Positions 33,485 through 42,285 of a stretch of DNA of 64,000 nt are shown here, piece after piece (position 1 is the first letter of the stretch; the number at the start of each line of letters is the position of its first letter). Made by a program: the position numbers and the translations under genes. The stretch spans positions 36,540,508-36,604,507 of the forward strand of contig CM055280.1 of the NCBI GenBank assembly GCA_029237695.1. The letters run 5' to 3'. Source of the stretch: Conchocele bisecta. Lineage: Eukaryota > Mollusca > Bivalvia > Lucinida > Thyasiridae. The notes beneath the pieces were generated by a model. It did no database searches. It was not told the DNA's origin and saw only the letters and a list, made by a program, of their open reading frames with translations.

Positions 33485-35383
33485 TCACTGTCGTTTTGTA
33501 TCGCCGTTATGGTATCCTCCGGGCATTCGACGGGATATAATAGATTTAACGGACATGATCCTTTTAGATGGTAGTTCTACTTTGGCCGATCGAATGTGTC
33601 CGTCTCGACTAATTACCAGTTCTATGATTTTTCCTATCCGCCAGCTTCCTCTGAGTAAATCGTCCTTTATTAGCATAACAGTTCCTAGCTTTGCCGTATA
33701 TTCTGATTGTATTATCTTTGCTTTTAATTTATGTTGTATTCTTTCCCGTAAACTGAGAAATATGCCACAGAATGCATTTAAATGTGTTTGTCTTTTTTTC
33801 TACGACTCCAGTAACTTACCAGCTGAGCTCATGTCTGGATCAAATGGTTTATCACGTTCATTAACATATTCTGGAATTCCTGGATTTGTGTTTGTTTGTT
33901 TGTTTGTTGGGGTTTAACGGCTATCAACAGCTAAGGTCATTTAAGGCCGGGTCAATGGGTTTAGTACTAAATCCCATATATTACCTGTACTAGTACATGT
34001 ACATTTTCAAGTACATGTACAAATGGGGGGAAAATCCCAAAATCAGAACTGAATATTTACAATAACAAAAGTATATATTTAGCCCTGATATCAGAATAAT
34101 CCTGATCTGATGTCAGGTTCTCGTCACACCAGAATCACTTGGCCCCTCCCAAAAGCAGTAGGGTCAGTAATAATCTTTCTACTTTTATAATGGGCAATAA
34201 CCCAATTCAACTCCCAAGCAATAAAAGAGACAAAGATAAAAACGTACCGGAGGGCCAAACCAAGCAAATAGTGATTCCTATAAGGAGGAACCACTACCGT
34301 TAATTTACGCTGTCTCGTTCGCCCGACGACCACCTACATCCTGGATTTCTGTTTTGTGTAAGAAAGCTAGATGGAGTAAGCATGTTTCCCGACTGAACGT
34401 CTTCATTTACATACACAAGTGGTCTAGTATTCACTACAGCTTCCGCCTCCTTGAGTAATGTTAGAAGTTGTTCATTTGTCATACATACTTTCCCAATCGC
34501 CTTCTTTAATGCCCTTTTTACAAGCCCGACTAGTCTTTCATAGAACCCATTCATCCATGGTGCTAGTTCAACAATAAATGTCCACTGTATTCCCTCATTT
34601 GCCACATAGCTAGTCACTTCTGGACCAGGTTCTTTCAAGATGTTTCTCCATAGAGTGTGTAGCGTTTCATTTGCTAATTTGAAATGAGCTGCGTTGTCAC
34701 GCCATGGTTATTTCACGTGGTTTACCATGTTGCGCAATGAATCGTCTGAGTGCAAGCAGAAATTGCTCGTTGGACATGTCCTATATAATTTCTAAGTGGA
34801 TTTCCCCTGTTACAAATCATATGAACAAAACACACATACTTTTGTGTTTGTCTTCATATATAATGGTCCTAGATCATATATACCTCTATAACTGAATGGT
34901 ATATATTCACTGGCGCGTTCTGCTGGATATGGTGGCAGTTTAGGCATTTTCTAAGATCCTCATTCATGACGAAAACACACCGTACAAGTTCTAAGAAGGT
35001 TTTTTCACTGTTGATCTCCCCTGTGGTATCCAGTATTTGGGACCATATTTTTGATAGAGTGTGAGAAACACCTGTATGGAGGAGGCGTTTATGTACACTT
35101 TCTACTATTAATTGTGTGAACCGATCATGTCTAGGCAGTAACAATGGTCCCCATTTTCTAAACGTCCACGGCATCTCAGAAGTCCATTACTGTCGATGAA
35201 TATCCCCAACTGAGACTTTATGTTGTTCCTTTTATCTGTCAATATTGACTGAAACACTTCATCAAAATGTTTCCTATGTATGTGAGATATCCGGACCTTT
35301 TTCGCCTTATCAGTTTCATTTGGAGTTACCTGTCCGTATCCATCCCTCTTTCTTAACTTGGCAATAAATAATGTAACTCTTAA
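33485..35383 (-). pseudogene. BEL/Pao retrotransposon pol remnant (integrase region), interrupted by a SINE
   Basis: The minus-strand order from high to low coordinate is as follows. A linker to integrase holds QLGIFIDSNGLLRCRGRLEN (about 35220-35160). An HHCC-type integrase N-terminus (35100-34870) has a conserved HTLSKI segment and CLNCHHIQQ. The integrase core C-terminal half (34638-34356) has ELAPWMNGFYERLVGLVKRA and EAVVNTRPLVYV. Beyond the SINE, the integrase C-terminal domain (33877-33485) has MLIKDDLLRGSWRIGKI and SRDGHIRSAKV. These motifs are typical of BEL/Pao integrases. Protease, RT and RNase H are missing. Frameshifts separate the pieces. The right edge is where MITE family A copy 3 begins. 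Confidence 0.8.
33894..34338 (+). mobile_element. SINE-like element inserted in BEL/Pao integrase
   Basis: It is flanked by TCCTGGATTTGTGTTT (33878-33893) and TCCTGGATTTCTGTTTT (34339-34355), a target duplication with one mismatch. The body starts GTTTGTTTGTTGGGGTTTAACGGC and contains TCAGAACTGAATATTTAC and GATCTGATGTCAGG...CTCG.CACACCAG, shared with the SINE at 49180-49652. It splits the integrase reading between its core and C-terminal domains. Confidence 0.75.
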
Positions 35384-35709
35384 AGGTACATGCCCACTCA
35401 GTAGGCACAACATGTTCAATATATCAGAGACATCATCTGAGCCATTTTCAGGCAAACAAAACATTAATTCACCATTATCCCACGTATTGATTGGCATTAT
35501 TATACATTTTAAATTCTCACACTGATATCAGGGGCGATAACCGTGTTTCCTTAAAATGTTAACGGACATTGCTATTTATTCTCTGTATTTATTGTTTGAT
35601 GTGCAATGATCATACGTAACTTTATAAGCTGTCGAAAATAGTATGTTTCAGGTGGCGCATTTAATTAGTATAAATCATTAAAAAATATCTTGCCTCATTT
35701 GCATATCTC
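35384..35709. mobile_element. MITE family A, copy 3, right end missing
   Basis: TTAA (35380-35383) then AGGTACATGCCCACTCAGTAGGCACAACATGTT and the same interior as the other copies, as far as GCCTCATTTGCATAT. No right inverted end is found; the sequence then changes. Confidence 0.65.
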
Positions 35710-35935
35710 TAACAGGACGTCAGAGGTGGTGACTTGCTATGTATGACAGGCTTTGCTATGTATGGCAGGTGGCTCAGATTGCTGTATATACTGAGTATAA
35801 CATAGGGTGCCTTAGCTCTAACATGTTGTCAGAGGTGGTGACATCTCGCATCACCATCTCCTATGAGTCGTCACTATGACCTCATTGATATATATAAGTT
35901 CTCATCCATACCATGCGAACAGTGGAGGAAATCCA
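35710..35935. other. Repeat flank of second hairpin
   Basis: GTCAGAGGTGGTGAC is repeated at 35719 and 35829. TGTATATACTGAGTATAACATAGG matches the stretch before the hairpin at 8631. No gene is visible. Confidence 0.4.
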
Positions 35936-36043
35936 AGTAGTATATGATAGTCAAAAATGATACCACTTCCTGATGGGAGGCACCGCGCGTAGCGTGGGGG
36001 CTCTCAGAGGAAGGTGGTATCATTTTTACTCTCATATACTACT
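35936..36043. mobile_element. Palindromic fold-back MITE, copy 2
   Basis: The arms are AGTAGTATATGATAGTCAAAAATGATACCAC and GTGGTATCATTTTTACTCTCATATACTACT around a GCACCGCGCGTAGCG loop. The organisation and loop match 8631-8736. Confidence 0.65.
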
Positions 36044-36444
36044 TCACTATTTTGTGCTCTGGATGCTCTAACACCACTAATCTTCGATCTAGAATGGCAT
36101 GTTTTGTTACTTGAACATTACTGTGTGACTTTAAAATGTAATTAGATAATAAATACCAGATAACAAATTCCAATATGGCTACCAAATATCAATACAATGG
36201 CAATATCAACATATGTAGGGCATTCGACAAATTTTAGGATAATACATTTCTGTAATTGTTCATTACTATTATCTAAATTGTAGCTGCATATAACTTACAT
36301 GACGCAAATATCCATAAAATGCAACACACACACATACCATTTATATAAATTATATTTAGAGGCTGTTGTAATATGTTATTCTAATGTGGTAGCTATCAAG
36401 ATGTATATTGCTGATACTACTCTAGCTGCTCTCTTGTATTAAAG

Positions 36445-36449
36445 AAGGC
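36445..36449. repeat. Left target-site duplication AAGGC
   Basis: AAGGC directly precedes the left terminal repeat and is repeated directly after the right terminal repeat at 42639-42643. Confidence 0.7.
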
Positions 36450-36745
36450 AGTAGTATATAGGGAGTCAGTTCGTTACAGCGAAGTGTGGGGGAAGAATTG
36501 AAAGCAGTGGGTAGCCCCATAGGTACCAAAAATAGTAAAATTTCCTGTTAATTTAAAGCGAAATAAATACAACACACAGTAAAAATAAAATGTCATACTG
36601 TAGTATAAAATCTGTCCCCGATTTGCAGCGGTTTCGGCTACCCTATTTCAGCTACCCAACGAAATAGTAAGTCGATTTGCAAGGGTTTCGGGTACCTGTT
36701 TCAGCTACCCAACGAAATAGTAAGTCGATATACGCGGGAGGTCTC
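36450..36745 (+). repeat. Left terminal inverted repeat
   Basis: It pairs with 42350-42638. The inner part contains two tandem copies of GCTACCCAACGAAATAGTAAGTCGAT with a TTTCGG.TACC word, as does the right copy. Spacing differences are small indels. Confidence 0.85.
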
Positions 36746-37088
36746 CCATATAGGAATGGCCGCTCTGTAGAATTTTTCTAGTCCATATCGAAAACGGAGC
36801 GAGAATAGGGGAAGGGAGAGAGCTTTGGGTAACGTACGAACTGTGCATCGGGAACTATTTTATACTGTGGGAATTTTTTAAAAATAGAATACACCCTATT
36901 GAACACGAGAAAACTAGCAGAAAGCCCCCTAGCCCCGACAAAATATGTGTCTTCTATACTGTAGTATGAGGTGTTTTAATAAAATAAAATAAATAATTAA
37001 TTTCTAAAAATAGAAAAACACCCTATTGAACATAAACCATACAGGTATTTTATATAAAAACAATAAATTTCCGACGATTAGATTAAAA
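36746..37088. other. Leader of the polymerase element
   Basis: It is non-coding. AAAATAGAATACACCCTATTGAACA at 36883-36907 recurs as AAAATAGAAAAACACCCTATTGAACA at 37007-37032, a possible promoter-type repeat just before the first ORF. Confidence 0.4.
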
Positions 37089-37367
37089 ATGACAGATATA
37101 CGTAAGAAAGTTACGAGAGCGCCTCGCCCTAAGTTAACTCGCACAAGGATTAGCGATAAAAGGGGTGTAAATCCATCTAAAAAGTTCTCCCCTAGGATTC
37201 GGGAATTAAGGTCAGAATTATTAAGAATGGGTACACCTTTTTCAAACAGGTTAAGGGAAAGGGGGTTAACTACACTAATACATAAGGAAAAAAATGATGA
37301 ATTTATGAAAAGAATGGCTCGTGCAATGTCTCGGGGGTATTTAAGGGGGTGGAAAAAAAGAATATAG
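37089..37367 (+). CDS. Small basic protein, 92 aa
   Basis: The ATG is at 37089; the frame is open further upstream without an ATG. The protein is rich in Arg and Lys (KVTRAPRPKLTRTRISDKRG) with a helical C-terminal half ending GYLRGWKKRI. I do not recognise a family. Position before the polymerase and strong basic charge suggest nucleic-acid binding, for example a core-type protein; this is inference. Confidence 0.5.
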   Translation: MTDIRKKVTRAPRPKLTRTRISDKRGVNPSKKFSPRIRELRSELLRMGTPFSNRLRERGLTTLIHKEKNDEFMKRMARAMSRGYLRGWKKRI

Positions 37368-37424
37368 AAAAGATAGCACAGAATATACTGATGAGGCTTC
37401 CTCAGTCAGTTAGAGCAGGAAACA

Positions 37425-37544
37425 ATGGCAAACCTCAAAAACGAGTGCAGAAAAGCGCGTTTATTACAACAGTTAATAGAGGAAGGTAGCGAAATATTAG
37501 AACATTATAAACAAAATGAAAAAGAAATAGTAAAGTGGGCGTAG
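37425..37544 (+). CDS. Short helical ORF, 39 aa
   Basis: ATG 37425 to TAG 37542-37544. It is charged and helical (LLQQLIEEGSEILEHYKQ). It lies 58 bases after the basic protein and 60 before the polymerase ATG, so the three would be read in one direction. No family is recognised. Confidence 0.35.
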   Translation: MANLKNECRKARLLQQLIEEGSEILEHYKQNEKEIVKWA

Positions 37545-37604
37545 GATAACTACAATAACCCTGAAAAGAAAAAAAACTTCAAATAAAAAAACAGCAAGAG
37601 GATA

Positions 37605-40433
37605 ATGGGCGAGTTAGAGCCTTTGTTAACCGACAGTTTTTACCTAAGATTCTCTTTTTCTTACAAATTAATTCACCAAGAGGAGAGAGACGCAAGAGGA
37701 AAGCCGACAACGTTGGTATTTTATAAAAATTTATCCGGAAGTCCGTGGTTTAGGGGTTACGATGAGGTTGAAGAGTGGATTAATAAACAAGAAGAGCATA
37801 GATTAAACATAGATAAAATAGATAGGCCAAGTTCAAAATGGAGGTTTGTAAGATGGATGGGGGTTAGTGTTAAAATAGTATATGGAACAGCTTCAAAGCG
37901 GTATGAAGCCCCCAAAGGAGATACCGGAATGAAATCTGGAAAAGTGGCAGGTGGTCGAATGCCTAAGTGGTTGCGATATAAGAAAGGGATGAAGCCCCTG
38001 GATAGTTTCAATGATGATGTTTGTTTGTTCAGATGATTGGCGCTCCACACATCGAAGCTTAGGGCCGATAGATGTTTAACGTTGACCAAAGAACTCCAGC
38101 AACAATATTTACAGTTCTGTAAAACCCACAAATTACCGAAACCCGAAGGCCCCATACTATTTGGAGATATCAAGAAAATAGAAGAGTGTTTTAAAATAGG
38201 TATTGATGCATACGAACCTACAGAAGAGGGAACATGGTATTTAAGAAAAGTAGCAGCTCATTATGACAAGATTGGTAATAAAAAGATGAAAATAGGCATC
38301 TATAACGATCACGCCTTCCTTATTACAGATATGAATAAAGCCGCTGAAAACAATTATTGTTGCTTCGACTGCAAACAACGCTTTACAAAGTCCAGCAATT
38401 TAACCAGGCATGCATTGACTTGTATGAAGGGATTAACTAAAGTAGCGTGTAAAGGAGGAAAAATAGATCGGCCATTATCAGCGTTTGAAAAGGCTTTCTA
38501 CCCAAAACCCAAATGTAGCAAGAAGTCAATTACATGGATAAATTCGATCTCAAGCCCTCATATACACACCGCGGTATGCGGACACGGGGGTGGGGGGGTG
38601 GGGGGGGGGGGGGAAGAATAATTGCTGGTGCCCCGGTTGATGGGTTTTGTCCGGAGACCAATACGGTTTATCAATTTCACGGATGTTATTGGCACGGATG
38701 CCCCAAACACTGCAAAAATTAAGTCCAAATAAAGCGATAACCAAAAAACAGTTGGAAGAGTGCAACAACATTTATAAAAGACTAAATATGAAATCTTTCA
38801 AAGCCTGGTTAAAATACTATAACAACTTGGATGTTGGCCCCTTTTTAGAAGCTATTGGAAAAATGACCAAATTTTATAAAACAAAAGGTATTGATATGTT
38901 TAAAGATGCAGTTACCCTACCAGGTGTTGCTTTACAATATATTCTCAGAGGAACGATACAAAATTATGTAAAACCTTACGAAACAAAAGAGAGCAGGGCA
39001 GCAGACGCGATATGTCCGCCACTGTTTGCCCCTGGTGAGGAAATATATGAAATGTTAAAAGGAGCATTAGTTGGGGGGTCCATCAATTGTGTTTACAAGA
39101 TACACTGAAGCAGGTGTTACGAGAATTAGATCAGCCCCGGATGGAAACGAAAAGCTTTGTGAAGCCGTACTTGGTTTTGATGCAAACGCCCTATATTTAT
39201 CAACATTAAACAAACATATGCCATGTGGCGAAGGGAAACTACACGAGGAAAGCAGCCCTCACGACCCTATTAAAATAAATAAGTTTTCCAAGGCGGTTTT
39301 AAAGGGTAAGTGGTTTGGCTTTGCTGAAGTAGATATAGAGGTTACCCAGCAGTTTAAAAGAGAAGTTTTCGGAAATGTCCCCAATATTTATAAATAGGAT
39401 TGTAGAGGAGGAGGAAGTTCCAGAGAAGATGTTACAGTATTTACAAGAAACTAACCGTGCAAGAGGAGATGGTAGAAAACTAGTAGGTGCAATGTCTGCT
39501 CAAAAAAGTATTACTATTTGCCCCATTATTAAAATGGTATTTGAAGCATGGTTTAGAGATTACAGGGATTTACAGGGTTATAAATTATACAGCAGGTAAG
39601 CCCTTTGAATGGTTTGTTAAAGAAGTTACTTCAGCCAGGAGAGCAGGTGATGTTGACAGTTCAAGTCCCCAATTGCAGATATAATGAAACTATTAGGTAA
39701 CTCATGTTGTGGGAAAATGATAGAATCCCCTGAAAAACACCTCAACACAACGTATACAAAAGATGAAAAATGTGTGGACAAAGCTTTAAGATCAGCGTAT
39801 TTCGATGATTTAGAGGAAATAGGAGATTCTTACGAAATATCCTCAAGAAAAGTAAATGCCAATATGACTCGTCCATTTCACTGTGGGATTGCTGTATACC
39901 AATATGCAAAACTAAGAATGTTAGAATTTTATTATGATTTTATGGACAAATACGTAGATAGAGTAGATTTTGAACTAATACAGATGGATACGGATAGTTT
40001 GTATATGGGGGTTAGTATGAAGGGTGGAGAGTTGGATGGAATGATAAAACCAGAAATGGTGGAGGATTTTAAAAAACATAAAAAAGAGTGGCTAGCGTGG
40101 GATAAATGGAGTAGTAGAGAACCAGGGCTATTCAAAACAGAGTTCCAAGGAGATCGTGCAATAGCTATATCCAGTAAATGCTATTTGGTTGAAAAATTTA
40201 AAAATAATGAACTAAAACATTCAGCGAAGGGGCTGTCTGCCAGGCAAAATCCTCTCACATGGAGAAGGTATATGGAGGCCCTACACCAGGTTGGAACGGA
40301 TAGAGGAACAAACAGAGGGTTTAGAATGAGAAATGGTGTTATGAAAACATATACCTAAAACAAATTAGGACTGTCCGCTTACTATGACAAGAGAAGGGTT
40401 TTAGAAGATGGGATACATACAGAACCCCTTTAA
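37605..40433 (+). pseudogene. Family B DNA polymerase of Polinton type (protein-primed class), broken
   Basis: The coding signal covers about 2.8 kb. The N-terminal frame from ATG 37605 is cut by TGA at 38034-38036 and continues in the same frame. A C2H2-like finger CFDCKQRF...H...C is at about 38355-38425. The conserved HIH.A.CGHGG motif at about 38560-38590 is disrupted by an expanded G run (38586-38613), after which the signal shifts frame to YQFHGCYWHGC (about 38677-38709). It shifts again to a palm segment YYNNLDVGPFLEAI (38816-38857), then to motif A GFDANALYLS (39176-39205), a frame with VEEEEVPEKMLQYL, motif B KLLGNSCCGK (39687-39716) and motif C DTDS (39987-39998). The end is TAA 40431-40433. 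The order matches Polinton polymerases, which would copy the linear element from protein-primed ends. At least one stop and five frame changes break it. Confidence 0.85.
38586..38613 (+). repeat. Poly(G) expansion inside polymerase coding sequence
   Basis: G5-T-G7-T-G14 sits exactly where the family has a Gly-Gly pair. The length change throws the reading frame. Confidence 0.9.
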
Positions 40434-40741
40434 ACTTTCATTAAATTTTGGGGACGTTTTGAAAAAAAATTAACAGAAATAAAATTATGCAGTTGAAACC
40501 TGTTCAATTTTTGAAGGTATCTTACACACCTTAGGTCTTCCAACGGGGGGCTTATCACGGGTTTTTTAATTTTTGCCCAATTATCTCTAGATAATCCCAT
40601 TATAAATTTATCATATTCCCACAGATCTGTAAGCCGTTTAGGCCCAATATGGTGTTTCTTTCTAACTTCATAGGCAGGAACAATTCCACGGGACTGCAAA
40701 ACATCTATCAGCGCTTCCTGCGTAATAACCGATTTAGGCAT
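40430..40741 (-). CDS. Small helix-turn-helix-like protein, 103 aa, opposite strand
   Basis: The ATG is at 40741, right before a TA repeat at 40746-40771 that separates it from the divergent gene at 40772. The frame is intact and ends overlapping the polymerase stop tail to tail. The segment VRKKHHIGPKRLTDLWEYDK resembles the helix-turn-helix-like stretch of the protein at 41770 (shared pattern KK..IG..RL..LW). DNA binding or recombination is a reasonable guess; the family is unknown to me. Confidence 0.5.
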   Translation of the reverse strand: MPKSVITQEALIDVLQSRGIVPAYEVRKKHHIGPKRLTDLWEYDKFIMGLSRDNWAKIKKPVISPPLEDLRCVRYLQKLNRFQLHNFISVNFFSKRPQNLMKV

Positions 40742-40745
40742 GGTT

Positions 40746-40771
40746 TTATATATATATATATATATATATAA
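40746..40771. repeat. (TA)n tract between divergent genes
   Basis: About thirteen TA units between the ATG of the minus ORF and the ATG at 40772. A likely melting or promoter region, inferred from position. Confidence 0.7.
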
Positions 40772-41027
40772 ATGTCTAACATTAATTCACAATTGGAAAT
40801 AAATATGTTTACAAAAGAAGAAGACGTAAAAATTTGATGAGGTTTGCTATGAGGATATTTTAGGTCTCCAAGACGGAATTATAGAACGTCTAAAAGTTAC
40901 ACGAGGAAGAGAGGGAGCTAGAAGCCACTACAAAACGAAAACCTGTAAAGATTCAATGATGAGCCCACTTGTTGAAAGCATTATAAAACAGTTCGAAAAA
41001 ACCTACATCGAAAAGATGGCGAATTAA
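40772..41027 (+). pseudogene. Short hypothetical ORF with one frameshift, about 85 codons
   Basis: ATG 40772 starts a frame that stops after about 21 codons. A one-base shift near 40833 opens a frame to TAA 41025-41027, with charged helical content (DGIIERLKVTRGREG). No family is recognised. It diverges from the minus ORF at 40741. Confidence 0.4.
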
Positions 41028-41281
41028 TCCATATCTCCGGCAGAGACATAGTACGAGGGTTGGTTCGGTGGGGGGGGGGGGTGGGGGGTTTGGGGTTGAA
41101 TTGGACAGGGGGGGGGTTGGGGGGGGGGGGGGGGGGGGGGGGGCTTTCTTTTTTTAATTAGGGTTTGGGATTTATATAATTTGAACACAGCACCAAGCAA
41201 ACCTGCTAGAGCCACAGTCGAATAAATCCAATACATATAGAAAGCGCATATTTTGTTTTCAACTACCACACCTATATACAA
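41024..41281 (-). pseudogene. Possible small membrane protein with poly(G)-expanded tail
   Basis: The minus frame has one hydrophobic segment, YWIYSTVALAGLLGAVFKLY, then basic KKRK, then a run of prolines encoded by the G tract at 41070-41143. The frame has no ATG at its upstream end; the first Met codon is near 41230. The expansion probably replaced or altered the real C-terminus. Low confidence. Confidence 0.3.
41070..41143 (+). repeat. Long G-rich homopolymer tract
   Basis: G runs of 12, 6, 9 and about 25 are separated by a few T or A bases. This could be replication slippage or an assembly artefact. Confidence 0.9.
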
Positions 41282-41324
41282 TGTAGAAACCGGTGGTGCA
41301 GCTACAGATTAATTTTCTTTAAAA

Positions 41325-41405
41325 AAAAAGGTAGCCGAAACCTTGGTAGCGCTTTCTATAGGTTTTGGCCAATTTTCTCTAGATAATCCAGTTATAAATT
41401 TTGAA
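41325..41405. repeat. Patchwork copy of terminal repeat and minus-ORF sequence
   Basis: GGTAGCCGAAACCTTGGTAGC followed by GCTTTCTATA matches the inner right terminal repeat (42351). GCCAATTTTCTCTAGATAATCCAGTTATAAATTTT matches 40575-40607 inside the minus ORF. An internal rearrangement of the element is implied. Confidence 0.6.
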
Positions 41406-41465
41406 TGTAACTCAAATCTAACTGAATCTAACTCAGGGCTAACTGAATCTAACTCAGGGCTAACC

Positions 41466-41685
41466 TAGTATGCCTAGTTGTGTTACTAGTATGCCTAGTT
41501 GTGGTACTAGTATGCCTAGTTGTGTTACTAGTATGCCTAGTTGTGGTACTAGTATGCCTAGTTGTGGTACTAGTATGCCTAGTCGTGGTACGAGTAAGTT
41601 AGGCATGGTACGAGTAAGCCTAGGCCTGGTAACGAGTAAGCCTAGTTGTGGTACTAGTATGCCTAGTTGTGGTGCTAGTATGCCT
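41466..41685 (+). repeat. 21-bp tandem repeat, about ten units
   Basis: AGTATGCCTAGTTGTGGTACT is repeated with T/G and C variants. Being a multiple of three it encodes an open MPSCGTS-like repeat, but nothing shows that this is translated. It lies just upstream of the ORF at 41770. Confidence 0.9.
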
Positions 41686-41769
41686 GGTTTTACCTAGGCA
41701 AATCATGTTGAACATTGGGCAAACTATATTTATATGTACATAGCTACTTGCATATTTTGTGCCTACAAA

Positions 41770-42285
41770 ATGCCACAAAAACGAAATTTATCGGAGCAAG
41801 ATATAGAAGATATTCGCAATCTTCGAGGTATCAATTTTGGAAAATTATCTGCGGACGAAACGAAGAAAAAATATGGGATTGGTACAACTCGTCTTCGAAA
41901 ACTATGGGACGCTGTCGATGCGGAACGTAGTACAAAACCCGAAGAAACCAAATTTGGAGCAAATTTAGAAGAACAAGAAACCCCTACCCCCGTAGTACAC
42001 AGATTGACCGCGCCTGGTTTTGCGGGCCCTACCGAGTTCCCCACGGCTCTACTAGAAGATGCGCGAAACACCAGCTCGTTCGAAGAATCGACACACCTGT
42101 CCGACATGGAGAGACGTCTGGAGAACCGGTTGGACGCGCTGGAACAAAGACTGTTGGACGCGATTTCCGGCGATGCCCGCACGGCCGATAGAACTGCCAC
42201 CGGACATACCACAAACCATCTGGATTTCTTCTTGTTGGGTGTAGTGCGAGGCTCCCCCCATTCTACACCGAAGCGGATTCTGTAG
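41770..42285 (+). CDS. Helix-turn-helix plus coiled-coil protein, 171 aa
   Basis: ATG 41770; the stop is inside the approach to the right terminal repeat. Residues about 6-50 (LSEQDIEDIRNLR, then KKKYGIGTTRLRKLWD) look like a helix-turn-helix DNA-binding unit. Residues about 50-100 are Pro/Thr-rich, and residues 110-140 (DMERRLENRLDALEQRLLDA) form a short coiled coil that may dimerise. The frame is intact, unlike the polymerase. The KK..IG..RL..LW pattern is shared with the minus protein at 40430-40741. The position next to the terminal repeat fits a terminus-binding or recombination protein; that is inference. The last 35 codons are duplicated at 45242. Confidence 0.6.
   Translation: MPQKRNLSEQDIEDIRNLRGINFGKLSADETKKKYGIGTTRLRKLWDAVDAERSTKPEETKFGANLEEQETPTPVVHRLTAPGFAGPTEFPTALLEDARNTSSFEESTHLSDMERRLENRLDALEQRLLDAISGDARTADRTATGHTTNHLDFFLLGVVRGSPHSTPKRIL

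Noticed and set aside
37757..38173. 138-codon minus frame over the polymerase start
   Set aside because: Antisense to the polymerase N-terminal region, which continues in frame across a single TGA.
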